A stretch of 64,000 bases of DNA from Campylobacter concisus (GCF_003048615.2 NZ_CP049263.1:1-64000); one strand, 5' to 3'. Counted from the stretch's first letter, positions 1-11,247 are shown. Numbers and translations: made by a program. Notes: generated by a model from the letters alone, not told the origin.

Positions 1-1311
1 TTGCTAGCAGACGAAATTTTAGAAAATCTTTCTAACCAAATTTCACCTGAGGAATATCAAAGTTATATAAAACAATTAAAATTTAATGAAAAAGCTTCAG
101 ATGATAATTTAATAGTTTTTACTGCACCAAATGAATTAATGGCTAAATTCATTAATACAAGATATTCTGATAAAATCGCCCACTTATACGAAGTTAGAAC
201 AGGCATTAAACCAAATATCGAAGTCACAGCTACACAAAGAACTAAAATAACAAAACAAAGCCAAGTAAATGTAAATCAAATAAAAACTCAAAGTAGTATT
301 TTAAATCCAAGCTATACATTTGAAAATTTTGTCTGTGGTGCTTCCAATCAATATGCATTTTTAAGTGCAAAAGCAGCCGCTGAAAAGCCTGGTGTACTCT
401 ACAACCCACTTTTTATATATGGTACAACTGGTCTTGGTAAAACTCACTTACTTCAATCAGTAGGAAATCATTGCCTAAATAAAGGCAAAACAGTTATTTG
501 TGTAACTAGTGAACAATTTATGATAGATTTTACAAGCCACATAAATAATCACTCAATGCCAAAATTTCGTGAAAAATATAGAAACTGTGACGTATTACTC
601 ATTGACGACGTGCAGTTTCTTGGTAAGACAGATAAGATCCAAGAGGAATTTTTCAACACTTACAACGAACTTTTAGCTAAAAATGGTCAAATTGTTATGA
701 CTTCAGATCGTCCGCCAAAAACATTAAAAGGCTTTGAAGATAGGATGATATCAAGATTTGACAAAGCTTTCATGGCTGATATCACGCCACCTGAGCTTGA
801 TACAAAGATAGCCATCATCATCAAAAAATGTGAATTTGACAAGATCGATTTAAATAAAGAGGTTATAAACTACATAGCTACAAATATGGGAGATAACATC
901 CGCGAAATCGAGGGAGCTATCATCAATTTAAACGTTTTTAAAACTCTTATGAAAGAGGAGATCACACTTGATCTTGCAAAGAGCATATTAAAAGATCTCA
1001 TTAAAGAAAAACGTGAAAATATAAATTTCGATACCATCGTAGATATAGTAAGTAAAGAACTTAATATAAAACAAAGCGATATAAAAAGTAAATCAAGAGT
1101 CACAAATATTGTAGAGGCTAGACGCATCATCATCTACCTTGCAAAGATGCTCACAACAAATTCTATGCCACAAATTGCAAATTACTTTGGTATGAAAGAT
1201 CATAGTGCCGTTAGTCATAATATTAAAAAAATTAACGAACTAATACAAACAAATGAAATTTTTAGCCTAAAAGTAACTGAACTAAAAAATAAAATTTTGA
1301 CAAAAGGATAA
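1..1311 (+). CDS. dnaA: Chromosomal replication initiator protein DnaA
   Basis: DnaA binds DnaA boxes at oriC, opens the duplex and loads the replicative helicase. The 436-residue protein has the full family length. The AAA+ core is visible: Walker A GTTGLGKT at about residues 141-148 and Walker B LLIDD ending at 202-203. The C-terminal DNA-binding domain carries the signature DHSAVSHNIKKI, the epsilonproteobacterial version of the DHTTV motif. Translation starts at a TTG at the first base of the window, so promoter and ribosome binding site lie outside the view. dnaN follows after a 154-bp gap that looks like the origin. The identification is secure. Confidence 0.97.
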   Translation: MLADEILENLSNQISPEEYQSYIKQLKFNEKASDDNLIVFTAPNELMAKFINTRYSDKIAHLYEVRTGIKPNIEVTATQRTKITKQSQVNVNQIKTQSSILNPSYTFENFVCGASNQYAFLSAKAAAEKPGVLYNPLFIYGTTGLGKTHLLQSVGNHCLNKGKTVICVTSEQFMIDFTSHINNHSMPKFREKYRNCDVLLIDDVQFLGKTDKIQEEFFNTYNELLAKNGQIVMTSDRPPKTLKGFEDRMISRFDKAFMADITPPELDTKIAIIIKKCEFDKIDLNKEVINYIATNMGDNIREIEGAIINLNVFKTLMKEEITLDLAKSILKDLIKEKRENINFDTIVDIVSKELNIKQSDIKSKSRVTNIVEARRIIIYLAKMLTTNSMPQIANYFGMKDHSAVSHNIKKINELIQTNEIFSLKVTELKNKILTKG

Positions 1312-1465
1312 AATAGAATATGAATTTAGTGAATAAATGTGAAAAAAATAGTACACATTTTCACGTTGAAAATGGCTATATTTCAATATTGAAATGTGAT
1401 TTTCACTTTTTAACGCCACCAACTAAAATAAAAAATTTAAATATTAAAATAAGAGGGAGATATTA
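1312..1465. other. Candidate oriC between dnaA and dnaN
   Basis: This 154-bp gap holds four copies of TTCAC, the core of epsilonproteobacterial DnaA boxes: forward at 1360-1364 and 1402-1406, reverse (GTGAA) at 1329-1333 and 1339-1343. A perfect 14-bp palindrome, TTTCAATATTGAAA, lies at 1381-1394. A run made almost only of A and T at about 1424-1455 could be the unwinding element. In Helicobacter and Arcobacter relatives an origin lies next to dnaA, as known for the group. That this gap is the working origin is inference from motif clustering; the sequence upstream of dnaA is not visible and could hold a second part. Confidence 0.6.
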
Positions 1466-2539
1466 ATGAAAGTTTTAATAAACAAAAACATGCTTGAAAG
1501 CATAGTAACAAACACTAATCCATATCTTGAAAAAAGAGATCTTAGTGCTATCACTTCTCACATCTACATCTCTGCAAAAGATGGAGTTTTAAACATAAAA
1601 GCGACTGATCACGAGATAGGACTAGCATATAAACTAAGCAATGCAAAGATCGTTGATGAGGGTTATGCAACTGCAAATGGTAAAAAACTACTTGACATCA
1701 TCAAAAGCTTAAAAGATGAAGAAGTAATGCTTGAGACTGTTAACAACTATCTTTATATCAAGCAAAAAAACTCAAAATACAAACTTCCTATGTATAAATT
1801 TGAAGACTTCCCAGAGTTTCCAACGATAGAAGGTAAATCAAAATTCGATGTAGACGCTGTTATGTTAGGCAGAAGCTTAAAGAAAATTTTACCAAGTATA
1901 GATAGTAATAATCCAAAATTTGAATTAAATGGAGCGTTTTTAGATATTAAAAAAGATCTTATAAATATCGTAGGAACTGATACCAGAAGACTTAGTGTAT
2001 TTAAATTTCAAACTCCAACTGAAAAGGAATTCTCATTAATAATCCCTAAAAAAGCCATAAATGAAATTCAAAAGCTATTTTTTGACAAGATAGAAATTTA
2101 TTATGATGAAAATATTTTGATCGCACAAAGCCAAAATTTTGAGTTTTTCACAAAGCTGATAAATGGCAAATTTCCTGACTATGAGCGTGTCATACCAAAA
2201 GAAGTAAGAAAAAGACTTCAACTAAGTAGAGATAAAATGGTAGATGGTATCAAAACAATTTCGATGTTAAGTGATACAATGAAAATAACTTTTGCAAAAG
2301 AGAGCATAACATTTGAAAGCGTTATAGAAGACAACTCAGAAGCAAAAACGACGATAGATTATCAAACTGGTTTAGAAGCTGAAGATGAGTTCTTTATAGG
2401 TATAAAAAATAGATATTTACTTGATTTTTTAAGTAGTATTGAAGATGAAAATTTTGAGCTTGGATTTAATGAAAGTTCTCTAGCATTTGTTGTAAATTCA
2501 AAAGAGTTGACAACAGTAATAATGCCAATAAATTTATAA
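1466..2539 (+). CDS. dnaN: DNA polymerase III beta subunit (sliding clamp)
   Basis: The ring-shaped clamp tethers DNA polymerase III to the template. The 357-residue length and three-domain beta-clamp architecture fit the family. The C-terminus ends in TVIMPINL, close to the usual PMRL ending that forms part of the protein-binding pocket. The ATG is preceded by GAGGGAGA, a good ribosome binding site. It lies just downstream of the candidate origin and 14 bp upstream of gyrB, the common dnaA-dnaN-gyrB order. Confidence 0.96.
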   Translation: MKVLINKNMLESIVTNTNPYLEKRDLSAITSHIYISAKDGVLNIKATDHEIGLAYKLSNAKIVDEGYATANGKKLLDIIKSLKDEEVMLETVNNYLYIKQKNSKYKLPMYKFEDFPEFPTIEGKSKFDVDAVMLGRSLKKILPSIDSNNPKFELNGAFLDIKKDLINIVGTDTRRLSVFKFQTPTEKEFSLIIPKKAINEIQKLFFDKIEIYYDENILIAQSQNFEFFTKLINGKFPDYERVIPKEVRKRLQLSRDKMVDGIKTISMLSDTMKITFAKESITFESVIEDNSEAKTTIDYQTGLEAEDEFFIGIKNRYLLDFLSSIEDENFELGFNESSLAFVVNSKELTTVIMPINL

Positions 2540-2544
2540 AATAA

Positions 2545-4863
<2,319 letters not shown>

Positions 4864-4880
4864 AAGAAAAAGGATAAAAA

Positions 4881-5498
4881 ATGAGCGAAGAGATGAAGTA
4901 TGGCGAGAAAATTTTGAAAGAATTTGACGTAGAGAGTGACCTTGAGGTCTGGGAAAATAAGCAAACAAGGGACTATGTCATAAAGATCACTCTGCCTGAG
5001 TTTTGCTGCCTTTGCCCTCGCTCTGGTTATCCTGACTTTGCGACGATATATATTGAGTACATACCAAATAAGCTTGTAGTCGAGCTAAAAGCGATAAAGC
5101 TTTATATAAATAGCTTTATGAACCGCAACATCAGCCACGAAGATAGTATAAATGAAATTTACTCTGTTTTAGAGAAAAAACTTGAGCCTAAATTTATGAA
5201 GATAGTTGGCGACTTTAACCCACGTGGAAATGTCCATACTGTTATCGAGATCAGCTCTGATCTAGTGGTAAAAAAGCCAGCTGAAGAGAAAGAATACGCT
5301 CCAAGAAGTAGGGAGAGAAGCTTTAGCGACAAAGCGCGTGAAAGACGTAGCACAAGCGATCGCGCTAGTAGCAGAGGCAGCAGAGATGATAAATTTAAAA
5401 AAGATGACAAGCCAAGAAGAAGCTCAAACAAAGAGGGCTTTAGAAAGATAAGCTACGCCGATGATAAGAAGCCAAAAGTAGTCAAAAAGGATAAATAA
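4881..5498 (+). CDS. queF: 7-cyano-7-deazaguanine reductase QueF with basic C-terminal tail
   Basis: QueF reduces preQ0 to preQ1 with NADPH in queuosine biosynthesis for tRNA. The catalytic core is clear in residues 1-135: LCPRSGYPDFATI supplies the nucleophilic Cys45 and Asp52, and VELKAIKLYINSF is the substrate-binding stretch. Single-domain QueF proteins are usually about 125-165 residues. This one is 205 because of a 65-70 residue tail made almost only of Arg, Lys, Ser, Asp and Glu. The tail is in frame with no sign of frameshift. Its stop codon overlaps the next start as TAATG, so the two are probably translationally coupled. Enzyme identity is secure; the tail's role is unknown and RNA or tRNA binding is only a guess. 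Confidence 0.92.
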   Translation: MSEEMKYGEKILKEFDVESDLEVWENKQTRDYVIKITLPEFCCLCPRSGYPDFATIYIEYIPNKLVVELKAIKLYINSFMNRNISHEDSINEIYSVLEKKLEPKFMKIVGDFNPRGNVHTVIEISSDLVVKKPAEEKEYAPRSRERSFSDKARERRSTSDRASSRGSRDDKFKKDDKPRRSSNKEGFRKISYADDKKPKVVKKDK

Positions 5499-6733
5499 TG
5501 ATAAGTGCTAAGCTTATAGAACATATCTTTAAAGCAGCATCTATATCACGTTGGAACGACTATCCAAAGATGACGAATTTAGTCGAGCTTGACAAACAGG
5601 CTCATAAATTTATCATCGCTTATTTTATAGCAAAACAAGAGCAAAATGCTGACATGAACTACATCATCGAGGCTGGAATTTTTGAGTTTTTAAGCAGGGT
5701 CGTAGTCACAGACATACGCCCTGACGTCTTTCACCACATCCAAAAGACAAAAAAAGAGCAGATAAATAGCTGGGTTTTAAGTAACCTTGAGACGCTCATC
5801 TCAGATATCGAGGACGGCGAGTTTTTGGAGAGGTTTAAAAACCACTATAAAAACGACAAAACTCACGAAAAAGAGCGCCTTATACTAAAAGCAGCCAGCT
5901 ATCTTGCCACGAGGTGGGAATTTTCTATCGTCTATCAAACGAGCCAGTTTTTAAGTGACATCGACGAGCTTAAGGCGAAGGTCGAGGAGGAGATGGAGGA
6001 TTATTACGAGCTAATTGGCGTTAGAAAGATCGCTATGAATCAAAAATTAGCCCGCCTTGTAGATCTAAGTGGCAGGCTAAGGTTTCAAAAGCGCTGGGCA
6101 CAAACGCCTCGTATCCCTGAAACTGCGGTCTTAGGGCATATGCTAGTTGTTGCGATACTAAGCTACTTTTACTCACTCAAAGCAAAAGCTTGCAAAAAAC
6201 GGCTAGAAAATAACTTCTTTTGTGCACTATTTCACGACCTACCAGAGAGCCTTACAAGGGATATCATAAGCCCTGTAAAATACGGCGTAAAGGGGCTAAA
6301 TGAGATCATTAGCGAGTATGAGATGAGGCTTATTGATGAGAGGATTTTGCCATTTGTGCCTGAAAAGATCAAAGATGAGTTTAGCTACATCCTTGGCATC
6401 AGAAAAGATGGCGAGAAATTTATCAAAGATGAGTTTGAAAATAGAACTTATGAGCGCAAGATCATCTGCCACGAAGGGACTATGGAAAACGTAAATGAGG
6501 ATAAATTTAACTCGATCGATGGCAAAGCGCTAAAATACTGCGACAAGCTCTCAGCCTACATCGAAGCTGGAATTTCCATAAGCTACGGCGTCAAGTCAAA
6601 AGAGCTAACTGACGGCTTTAATAATATGTATAAATTTTTTAGCGAAAAACCTAAGATCGATGGAGTGGATTTTTTAGAAATTTGCGATGATTTTAATGAG
6701 CATTTTGGTTTAGAAAGACCCCCTCTCAGATGA
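5498..6733 (+). CDS. HD-domain phosphohydrolase family protein
   Basis: The 411-residue protein has a YfbR-like HD metal-dependent hydrolase domain in its middle: RIPETAVLGH with His214, then FHDLPE with His246-Asp247 as the HD pair. The N-terminal half is alpha-helical without a motif I recognise. HD proteins of this type act on nucleotides or phosphate esters, but the substrate cannot be read from the sequence. The start overlaps the queF stop by one base (TAATG). The last codons overlap the 3' end of the convergent SRP RNA gene. No signal peptide or membrane segment is seen, so it is cytoplasmic. Confidence 0.75.
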   Translation: MISAKLIEHIFKAASISRWNDYPKMTNLVELDKQAHKFIIAYFIAKQEQNADMNYIIEAGIFEFLSRVVVTDIRPDVFHHIQKTKKEQINSWVLSNLETLISDIEDGEFLERFKNHYKNDKTHEKERLILKAASYLATRWEFSIVYQTSQFLSDIDELKAKVEEEMEDYYELIGVRKIAMNQKLARLVDLSGRLRFQKRWAQTPRIPETAVLGHMLVVAILSYFYSLKAKACKKRLENNFFCALFHDLPESLTRDIISPVKYGVKGLNEIISEYEMRLIDERILPFVPEKIKDEFSYILGIRKDGEKFIKDEFENRTYERKIICHEGTMENVNEDKFNSIDGKALKYCDKLSAYIEAGISISYGVKSKELTDGFNNMYKFFSEKPKIDGVDFLEICDDFNEHFGLERPPLR

Positions 6734-6832
6734 CTGCGGCACACACTTAATACAAGTGCTCTGCTGTGTTCCCACCCTGAAGCGGTGCTCATAAAAAGCA
6801 TTGCACAGGTCTAAGAAGGAGCTTCGCAATCA
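6732..6832 (-). ncRNA. ffs: Signal recognition particle RNA (4.5S type)
   Basis: Read on the minus strand, the apical hairpin is CAGG-GUG-GGAA-CAC-AGCAG, with a GGAA tetraloop and the conserved asymmetric loop that binds Ffh. This matches the E. coli 4.5S pattern CAGG-UCC-GGAA-GGA-AGCAG position for position. The ends pair as GATTGCG (6832-6826) with CGCAGTC (6738-6732), giving a closed RNA of about 101 nt, the normal size of the small bacterial SRP RNA. A -10 element lies just upstream at 6840-6845. The 3' end abuts the stop of the convergent HD gene. The assignment rests on motif and folding; I cannot run a covariance search. Confidence 0.85.
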
Positions 6833-6839
6833 TACAAAA

Positions 6840-6845
6840 ACTATA
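6840..6845 (-). promoter_or_regulatory. -10 element of the SRP RNA promoter
   Basis: On the minus strand the hexamer is TATAGT, and its spacing puts the start of transcription at about 6832-6833, which is exactly the first base of the predicted SRP RNA helix. The upstream sequence is A/T-rich without a clear -35, as is normal for Campylobacter sigma-70 promoters. Confidence 0.55.
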
Positions 6846-6930
6846 CTTAAATTTAGTTTTATAGTTACATTTTTAAAAATTTAGCTTTAAGAGTATATAA
6901 TCTCACATAAATTTCACCAAAAGTAGGGCA

Positions 6931-7362
6931 ATGTCAGGAAAGATCAAACTTCGTTTTTTATCGGCCTTTAGAGATTTTTTTGTCTATCATCACAAGTCTT
7001 TAGAGTTTCGTGCCAAAATTTTTGCTGCGATTATCTCGGCTAAATTTGACCCAGATGAGGATGATTTTTTCATCTTAAATGACATCGTAAATGAAATTTA
7101 TGAAAACGATCAGACCAGAAAAGACTTCTTAATCCAAACCGTTAGAGAGTACGTGGCAAGGGTCAAAAGAAACGATAGGATCACGCTTGACACGCTTCTT
7201 TTAAGCATAGATAAAGATATGAAAGATCACAAAAGATATGCTAAAAAGATAGACTTTTCGCACCTTCGCCGCTTGATGAGTGGCTGCGAGGAGGAAATTT
7301 TAGTACAGCAAAGGGTCTATGAGTTTTTGATAAACGAGGTCAAACTCTACTCGCAAATTTAA
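6931..7362 (+). CDS. Conserved hypothetical protein
   Basis: A 143-residue, highly charged, helical protein with no signal peptide or membrane segment and no motif I recognise. The ATG follows AGTAGGGCA, an acceptable ribosome binding site, and a TATAAT sits at 6896-6901 in the gap before it, so it is probably transcribed on its own. It converges on flgE. Codon use is like the surrounding core genes. Function unknown. Confidence 0.7.
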   Translation: MSGKIKLRFLSAFRDFFVYHHKSLEFRAKIFAAIISAKFDPDEDDFFILNDIVNEIYENDQTRKDFLIQTVREYVARVKRNDRITLDTLLLSIDKDMKDHKRYAKKIDFSHLRRLMSGCEEEILVQQRVYEFLINEVKLYSQI

Positions 7363-7421
7363 AAATATTTTAATACTTTAAATTTTTAAGATTTTATTAT
7401 CAAAAAGAGCCAAGATGAAGA

Positions 7422-9023
7422 TTATTTCTTCATCTGGATAGCAGTTTGTATCATCTCATCACTTGTAGTGATGCTTTTTGCACTCGCTTCGTAGGCCTTT
7501 TGCGTGACGATCACCTCGCTTAGTGCTTGACCAAGATCGACGTTACTCATCTCAAGCTTATTTGCCAAAATTTGCGCCCCATAAACGGTCTCGCCAGCTT
7601 TGTTTTTGTAAAAAAATGGCTCGCCAGAGTTGGCTGTGGCTTCATAAAGGTTGTCGCCCACTTTTGCCACGCCTTGCTCGTTTATAAAGTGAAAAAGCGC
7701 CACTTTAGCCACCGCAAATGCGCGCGAGTTGTCAAAATTTGCCATGATGTTGCCGTGGTCATCGACGCTATATTTTGATAAAAGCCCCTCAGCGTAGCCA
7801 TCTCTTTTTATGTTAAAGTCTTTTCTGGCGTTTGCTGAGCTTGTCATGCCGTTATAAACGTCCGCGTCGCCATCGCCTTCGAAGTTTAAATTTACGCCAC
7901 CAACGCTTGTTAGCGTATTTGCGACAAGCCTGCCGCTGCCATTAAATGTAAGCGAGCCCATCGCCGTATTTTGCACGGCTCCGTTGGCGTCTGTTATGGT
8001 CGCCACTGCGTCCCAGATGGTCTGGTTGCCAGTTTGTGGGATCTGCTTGGTTAAATTTATAGTGACCAAACTCTTTGTGCCGTCTGCATTGTAGATATCA
8101 GAGGTTAGTTTCTCTTTGTTTGGCACTTCAACGAGCGAGGTGACTTCAGCATTTACCTCTAAATTTGCAAAATCCATAAATTTAAGGCTCTTGTCGTTTA
8201 TCTGCCAAGTGCCATCACCCTCAAGCGTGGTAGAAAACTCGCTAAATTTACCATCGCCATCTTTTACTTTTACGACCACGCTGTCGCCAGCTTTTGCGCC
8301 AAGAGATGTGGTGCTTAGTGGGATCTGTCCGTTTAGTGAGATCGTCTTGTTTGTATTATCAAGTGTGTAGGTGTATTCGTTAGCCTCAAGCGCTGTCGTT
8401 TTTTTATCTGTTATGCGGGTTGAGTTTAGGTTGCCTTTTAGGCTGATGTTTGTAGTAGCCTCAGCTGGCATAAATAAAAAATGAGGCAGTGTTATGCCCT
8501 TTTGTGAGCCAGGATCGCCAAGACTTAGCTCCTCTTGCGAGACTGTGTAAGCTTGTGGGGCGCTTGAGGTTTGACCATATTTTTTAAGAGCGGTTGCACT
8601 TGGCGTGGTCGGAGTGAAATTTGCAAGCGTGCCAAGTAGCATATTTCCCCTAGTATCTACTAAATTTCCAGCCGCGTCTATGTCAAAAGTGCCTGTTCTT
8701 GTGTAGTAGTTTTTGCCTGTTTTATCGACAACACCAAAGAAGCCATCTCCGCCTATGGCAAGGTCAAAGTTGTTATCAGTGCTTTGAAAGCTGCCATTTG
8801 ACATGTCAAGCGCGGTCGTTTGCTTAGTAGCTCCAAGTCCCACTTGATCGCTAGTTGGGCCACTTCCTGCTGATACTAGGTTTTGGTTTATTAAATTTTT
8901 AAACTCAGGGATTGAAGCTTTGAAACCGACATTGTTTATGTTTGAGATGTTATTTGACCAAACATCCATGCCAAAGCTTTGCGTCTTGATGCCGCTAACC
9001 CCGTTGTAAAAACCTCTCATCAT
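7422..9023 (-). CDS. flgE: Flagellar hook protein FlgE
   Basis: FlgE polymerises to form the flagellar hook and is exported by the flagellar type III apparatus. The 533-residue protein has the N-terminal rod/hook signature SNNISNINNVGFKAS near residues 23-37 and the C-terminal coiled D0 segment ending in ITTSDEMIQTAIQMKK. The middle domains are variable, as in other hook proteins. It begins five bases after flgD ends, so it is the last gene of a fliK-flgD-flgE operon driven by the sigma-54 promoter upstream of fliK. Campylobacter jejuni has the same three-gene order. Confidence 0.93.
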   Translation of the reverse strand: MMRGFYNGVSGIKTQSFGMDVWSNNISNINNVGFKASIPEFKNLINQNLVSAGSGPTSDQVGLGATKQTTALDMSNGSFQSTDNNFDLAIGGDGFFGVVDKTGKNYYTRTGTFDIDAAGNLVDTRGNMLLGTLANFTPTTPSATALKKYGQTSSAPQAYTVSQEELSLGDPGSQKGITLPHFLFMPAEATTNISLKGNLNSTRITDKKTTALEANEYTYTLDNTNKTISLNGQIPLSTTSLGAKAGDSVVVKVKDGDGKFSEFSTTLEGDGTWQINDKSLKFMDFANLEVNAEVTSLVEVPNKEKLTSDIYNADGTKSLVTINLTKQIPQTGNQTIWDAVATITDANGAVQNTAMGSLTFNGSGRLVANTLTSVGGVNLNFEGDGDADVYNGMTSSANARKDFNIKRDGYAEGLLSKYSVDDHGNIMANFDNSRAFAVAKVALFHFINEQGVAKVGDNLYEATANSGEPFFYKNKAGETVYGAQILANKLEMSNVDLGQALSEVIVTQKAYEASAKSITTSDEMIQTAIQMKK

Positions 9024-9028
9024 GGCTT

Positions 9029-9736
9029 TTAGCCCTCGTAATATTCAGATACTTTATCCATAGAAACGTATTCGCCAGCTACTTTCATCATAGCCTTGCC
9101 ATCTACAAATTTCACCGCCTCGACTGGGTAGTTGCCTATTTGCGTCTTGTACTCTTTGCCATCTTTGCCAGTGTAAGTTGCCGAAATGGTGTATGAGCCA
9201 TTTGGCACTTGATTGCCAGACGCGTCTTTGCCGTCCCAAGCTAGGTTATGAACGCCTGCATTTGTCTCGTTTAGATCAGTTGTTCTTACGACTTGGCCAT
9301 TTGCGTTTTTGACCTCGATTTTGCCATTTGCAAGATCTGTTTTAAAGTAAAGCGCAAATTTTGCATCTTTTTTCTCATCTGTTAGCGTGACTGCATTTGA
9401 GCCAGTTGAGACCATCTTGCCAAGGGCTGAGATAGCGTAGGCATTTGCGTTTGACTTTAGCTGACTTACTAGCTCTTTCATCGCTTTGTTTGTATTTTCT
9501 TGCATCTCGACTGATGCTAGCTGGCTAGTTTGCGTTAGCATCTTTTCAGTATCCATAGGACTTGTTGGGTCTTGGTGCTGAAGCTCGGTTAAAAGTAGCT
9601 TCATAAATGCATCTTTATCTAGCTGTCCATTTGGATTAGTTCCTGTGCTAGCTGCAGCGTCTTGTCTTGCTTTTGCCTTTTTCTCGGCATTTTTTTGCTG
9701 TGTTGTTTGTGTAGTTATATCTGAAACTGAAGCCAT
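9029..9736 (-). CDS. flgD: Flagellar hook assembly scaffold FlgD
   Basis: FlgD caps the growing hook and guides FlgE assembly. The 235-residue protein shows the N-terminal FlgD motif (LDKDAFMKLLLTELQHQDP, then MDTEKMLTQTSQLASVEM) and the C-terminal Ig-like region NLAWDGKDASGNQVPNGSY. It lies between fliK (8-bp gap) and flgE (5-bp gap) on the minus strand, in one operon. Confidence 0.94.
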   Translation of the reverse strand: MASVSDITTQTTQQKNAEKKAKARQDAAASTGTNPNGQLDKDAFMKLLLTELQHQDPTSPMDTEKMLTQTSQLASVEMQENTNKAMKELVSQLKSNANAYAISALGKMVSTGSNAVTLTDEKKDAKFALYFKTDLANGKIEVKNANGQVVRTTDLNETNAGVHNLAWDGKDASGNQVPNGSYTISATYTGKDGKEYKTQIGNYPVEAVKFVDGKAMMKVAGEYVSMDKVSEYYEG

Positions 9737-9744
9737 AATCTCTC

Positions 9745-11145
9745 CTAAATATATCTTGGTATTACTAGCTCAAGCAAGCTTTGTTCCGCTTGAGCGTTTT
9801 CGCTCTCGTCGCTTTGATTTGAGCTATATTTGTTCTTTGCTTGTTCTCTTTTTTCTTGTCTTTGGTTTTGGTCTGAGAAATTCATCTCAAGCTCGGTAAA
9901 TCCCATATTTACAAGGCTGTTTTTAAACTCAGCTTGGTTTTGTAAAAAGAGGTTCATAGTCGCTGTGGTCGAGCTAAAATTTACATGCAAATTATTGCCG
10001 CGATTTACCATCGTGATCTCGACCTCGCCTAAATTTAGCGGATTAAGCGTGATGTTAAAGCGAGTGATCGGCGCTTTGTAGTTTTGCACCTGCTCTTTTA
10101 GCGTAGAAGAGAAGTTGCTAAGCGTCTCTTTTATCTCTGCCTTTGTTTGAAGCTGGTGTTTAGCGCTATTTGCGATATCTTTTACCATTTGATTTAGCTC
10201 TGATTTATTATCACTGCTAAATGTCTCCTCGCTTGGCTCAGCCTCGCTCATCTGCTCTCTTTCTGGAAAGAGTAGTGACTCAAGAGTTGGGGCTTTTTGC
10301 GCCTTTTGCTCGTGTAAATTTACCTTTGCTTTTGGCTCTTTTGGCTGCTCATCTGGCTCAACATCCACTATCTCATCATCAAGCTTTACTTCACTATCAT
10401 CTAGCTTTTTAGGCTCTTCTTTGACTAAATTTTTAACTTCGCTGACTGGATTTGCCACAACCTCTTTTAGCAAAGTATCAAGCTTTACGACCTCTTTTGG
10501 CTCGTTTTTGATGATAGTTTGCTCGACCTCGTTTTTTAGCTCTTTTAGATAAAAAGGCTTGTCCTCGGTCTTTATCGGCGTGAAGAATTCCTGCTTGCCC
10601 AAATTTTTAAACATCTCGTTTAGTTTTGGCACATCTTCATTTGAAATTTCTATATTTTCAAGGCCAAGGTCAAATTTCTTAGCAAGGTCGATAAGATCGC
10701 TAACACTTTTAACGTTGCTAAGCTCTTCGACGTTTTGGGGCACACTTAAGAAATTTGCTATTTTGTCGCTGAAATTTGGAAATTTACTTACTTTTTCATT
10801 GCCGTTTAGTATCTCTAAAACTTGCAAAAGCTGCATGAAATTTGCATTTTCATAGAGCTCATTTTTTGTATCTTCGTCCAAATTTTCTTCAAGTGCGGCT
10901 GAAATTTTTGCCACGCTTTCGTTTTGCGCCTTTTCTATCGTCTCTTTTTGGATATCAACAGTTTTTACTATCTCTTTGACATCCTTTTCGGTGATCTTTT
11001 GACCGCTATTTGCCTTGCTCGCAGCCGCATCCAAAACCATCGACAAAAACTCGCCGTTGTTTTGAGACTTCTTCGCAGCCGCAGGCTTTTTAGTAGCCGC
11101 AGGAGCTAGCAAATCTACGTTGTTTTTCGCTGTGTAAGCTTGCAT
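9745..11145 (-). CDS. fliK: Flagellar hook-length control protein FliK
   Basis: FliK measures hook length and switches export specificity. The protein is 466 residues with a long, low-complexity, Lys/Glu-rich middle and a C-terminal Flg_hook domain: ITLNPLNLGEVEITMVNRGNNLHV followed by FKNSLVNMGFTELEMNFSD. The variable middle and conserved C-terminus are typical of FliK. It is the first gene of the minus-strand hook operon, just behind a sigma-54 promoter. Confidence 0.88.
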   Translation of the reverse strand: MQAYTAKNNVDLLAPAATKKPAAAKKSQNNGEFLSMVLDAAASKANSGQKITEKDVKEIVKTVDIQKETIEKAQNESVAKISAALEENLDEDTKNELYENANFMQLLQVLEILNGNEKVSKFPNFSDKIANFLSVPQNVEELSNVKSVSDLIDLAKKFDLGLENIEISNEDVPKLNEMFKNLGKQEFFTPIKTEDKPFYLKELKNEVEQTIIKNEPKEVVKLDTLLKEVVANPVSEVKNLVKEEPKKLDDSEVKLDDEIVDVEPDEQPKEPKAKVNLHEQKAQKAPTLESLLFPEREQMSEAEPSEETFSSDNKSELNQMVKDIANSAKHQLQTKAEIKETLSNFSSTLKEQVQNYKAPITRFNITLNPLNLGEVEITMVNRGNNLHVNFSSTTATMNLFLQNQAEFKNSLVNMGFTELEMNFSDQNQRQEKREQAKNKYSSNQSDESENAQAEQSLLELVIPRYI

Positions 11146-11181
11146 TTAATCCCTTTAAATTTAAAAACTTAACGCTTACAT

Positions 11182-11195
11182 GCAAAATCTATTCC
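11182..11195 (-). promoter_or_regulatory. Sigma-54 promoter of fliK-flgD-flgE
   Basis: On the minus strand the sequence is TTTGGAATAGATTTTGCAT: GG (11195-11194), exactly ten bases, then GC (11183-11182). The GG-N10-GC spacing and the flanking TTTGCA fit the RpoN -24/-12 consensus. It lies 37-50 bp upstream of the fliK start. Hook genes are known RpoN/FlgR targets in Campylobacter. Confidence 0.85.
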
Positions 11196-11241
11196 AAAAA
11201 TTAATTTCTTGATATCAGCTTAAAATTTATAAAAATTTGGC

Positions 11242-11247
11242 TATAAT
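11242..11247 (+). promoter_or_regulatory. -10 element of typA
   Basis: TATAAT lies 60 bp upstream of the typA start in a T/A-rich stretch, with no clear -35. It is divergent from the sigma-54 promoter of fliK in the same gap. Confidence 0.5.

Noticed and set aside
6731-6832. RNA gene on the plus strand at this place
   Set aside because: On the plus strand the hairpin loops match no known RNA. The reverse strand gives the exact SRP GGAA-tetraloop pattern.
8116-8370. 84-aa ORF opposite flgE
   Set aside because: Shadow of the flgE coding frame, low-complexity and without a start signal; the same applies to the other antisense ORFs within gyrB, typA, torA and fliK.
9054-9239. 61-aa ORF within flgD on the same strand
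   Set aside because: No ribosome binding site or domain, and unlike the nested mobilisation genes there is no known precedent.
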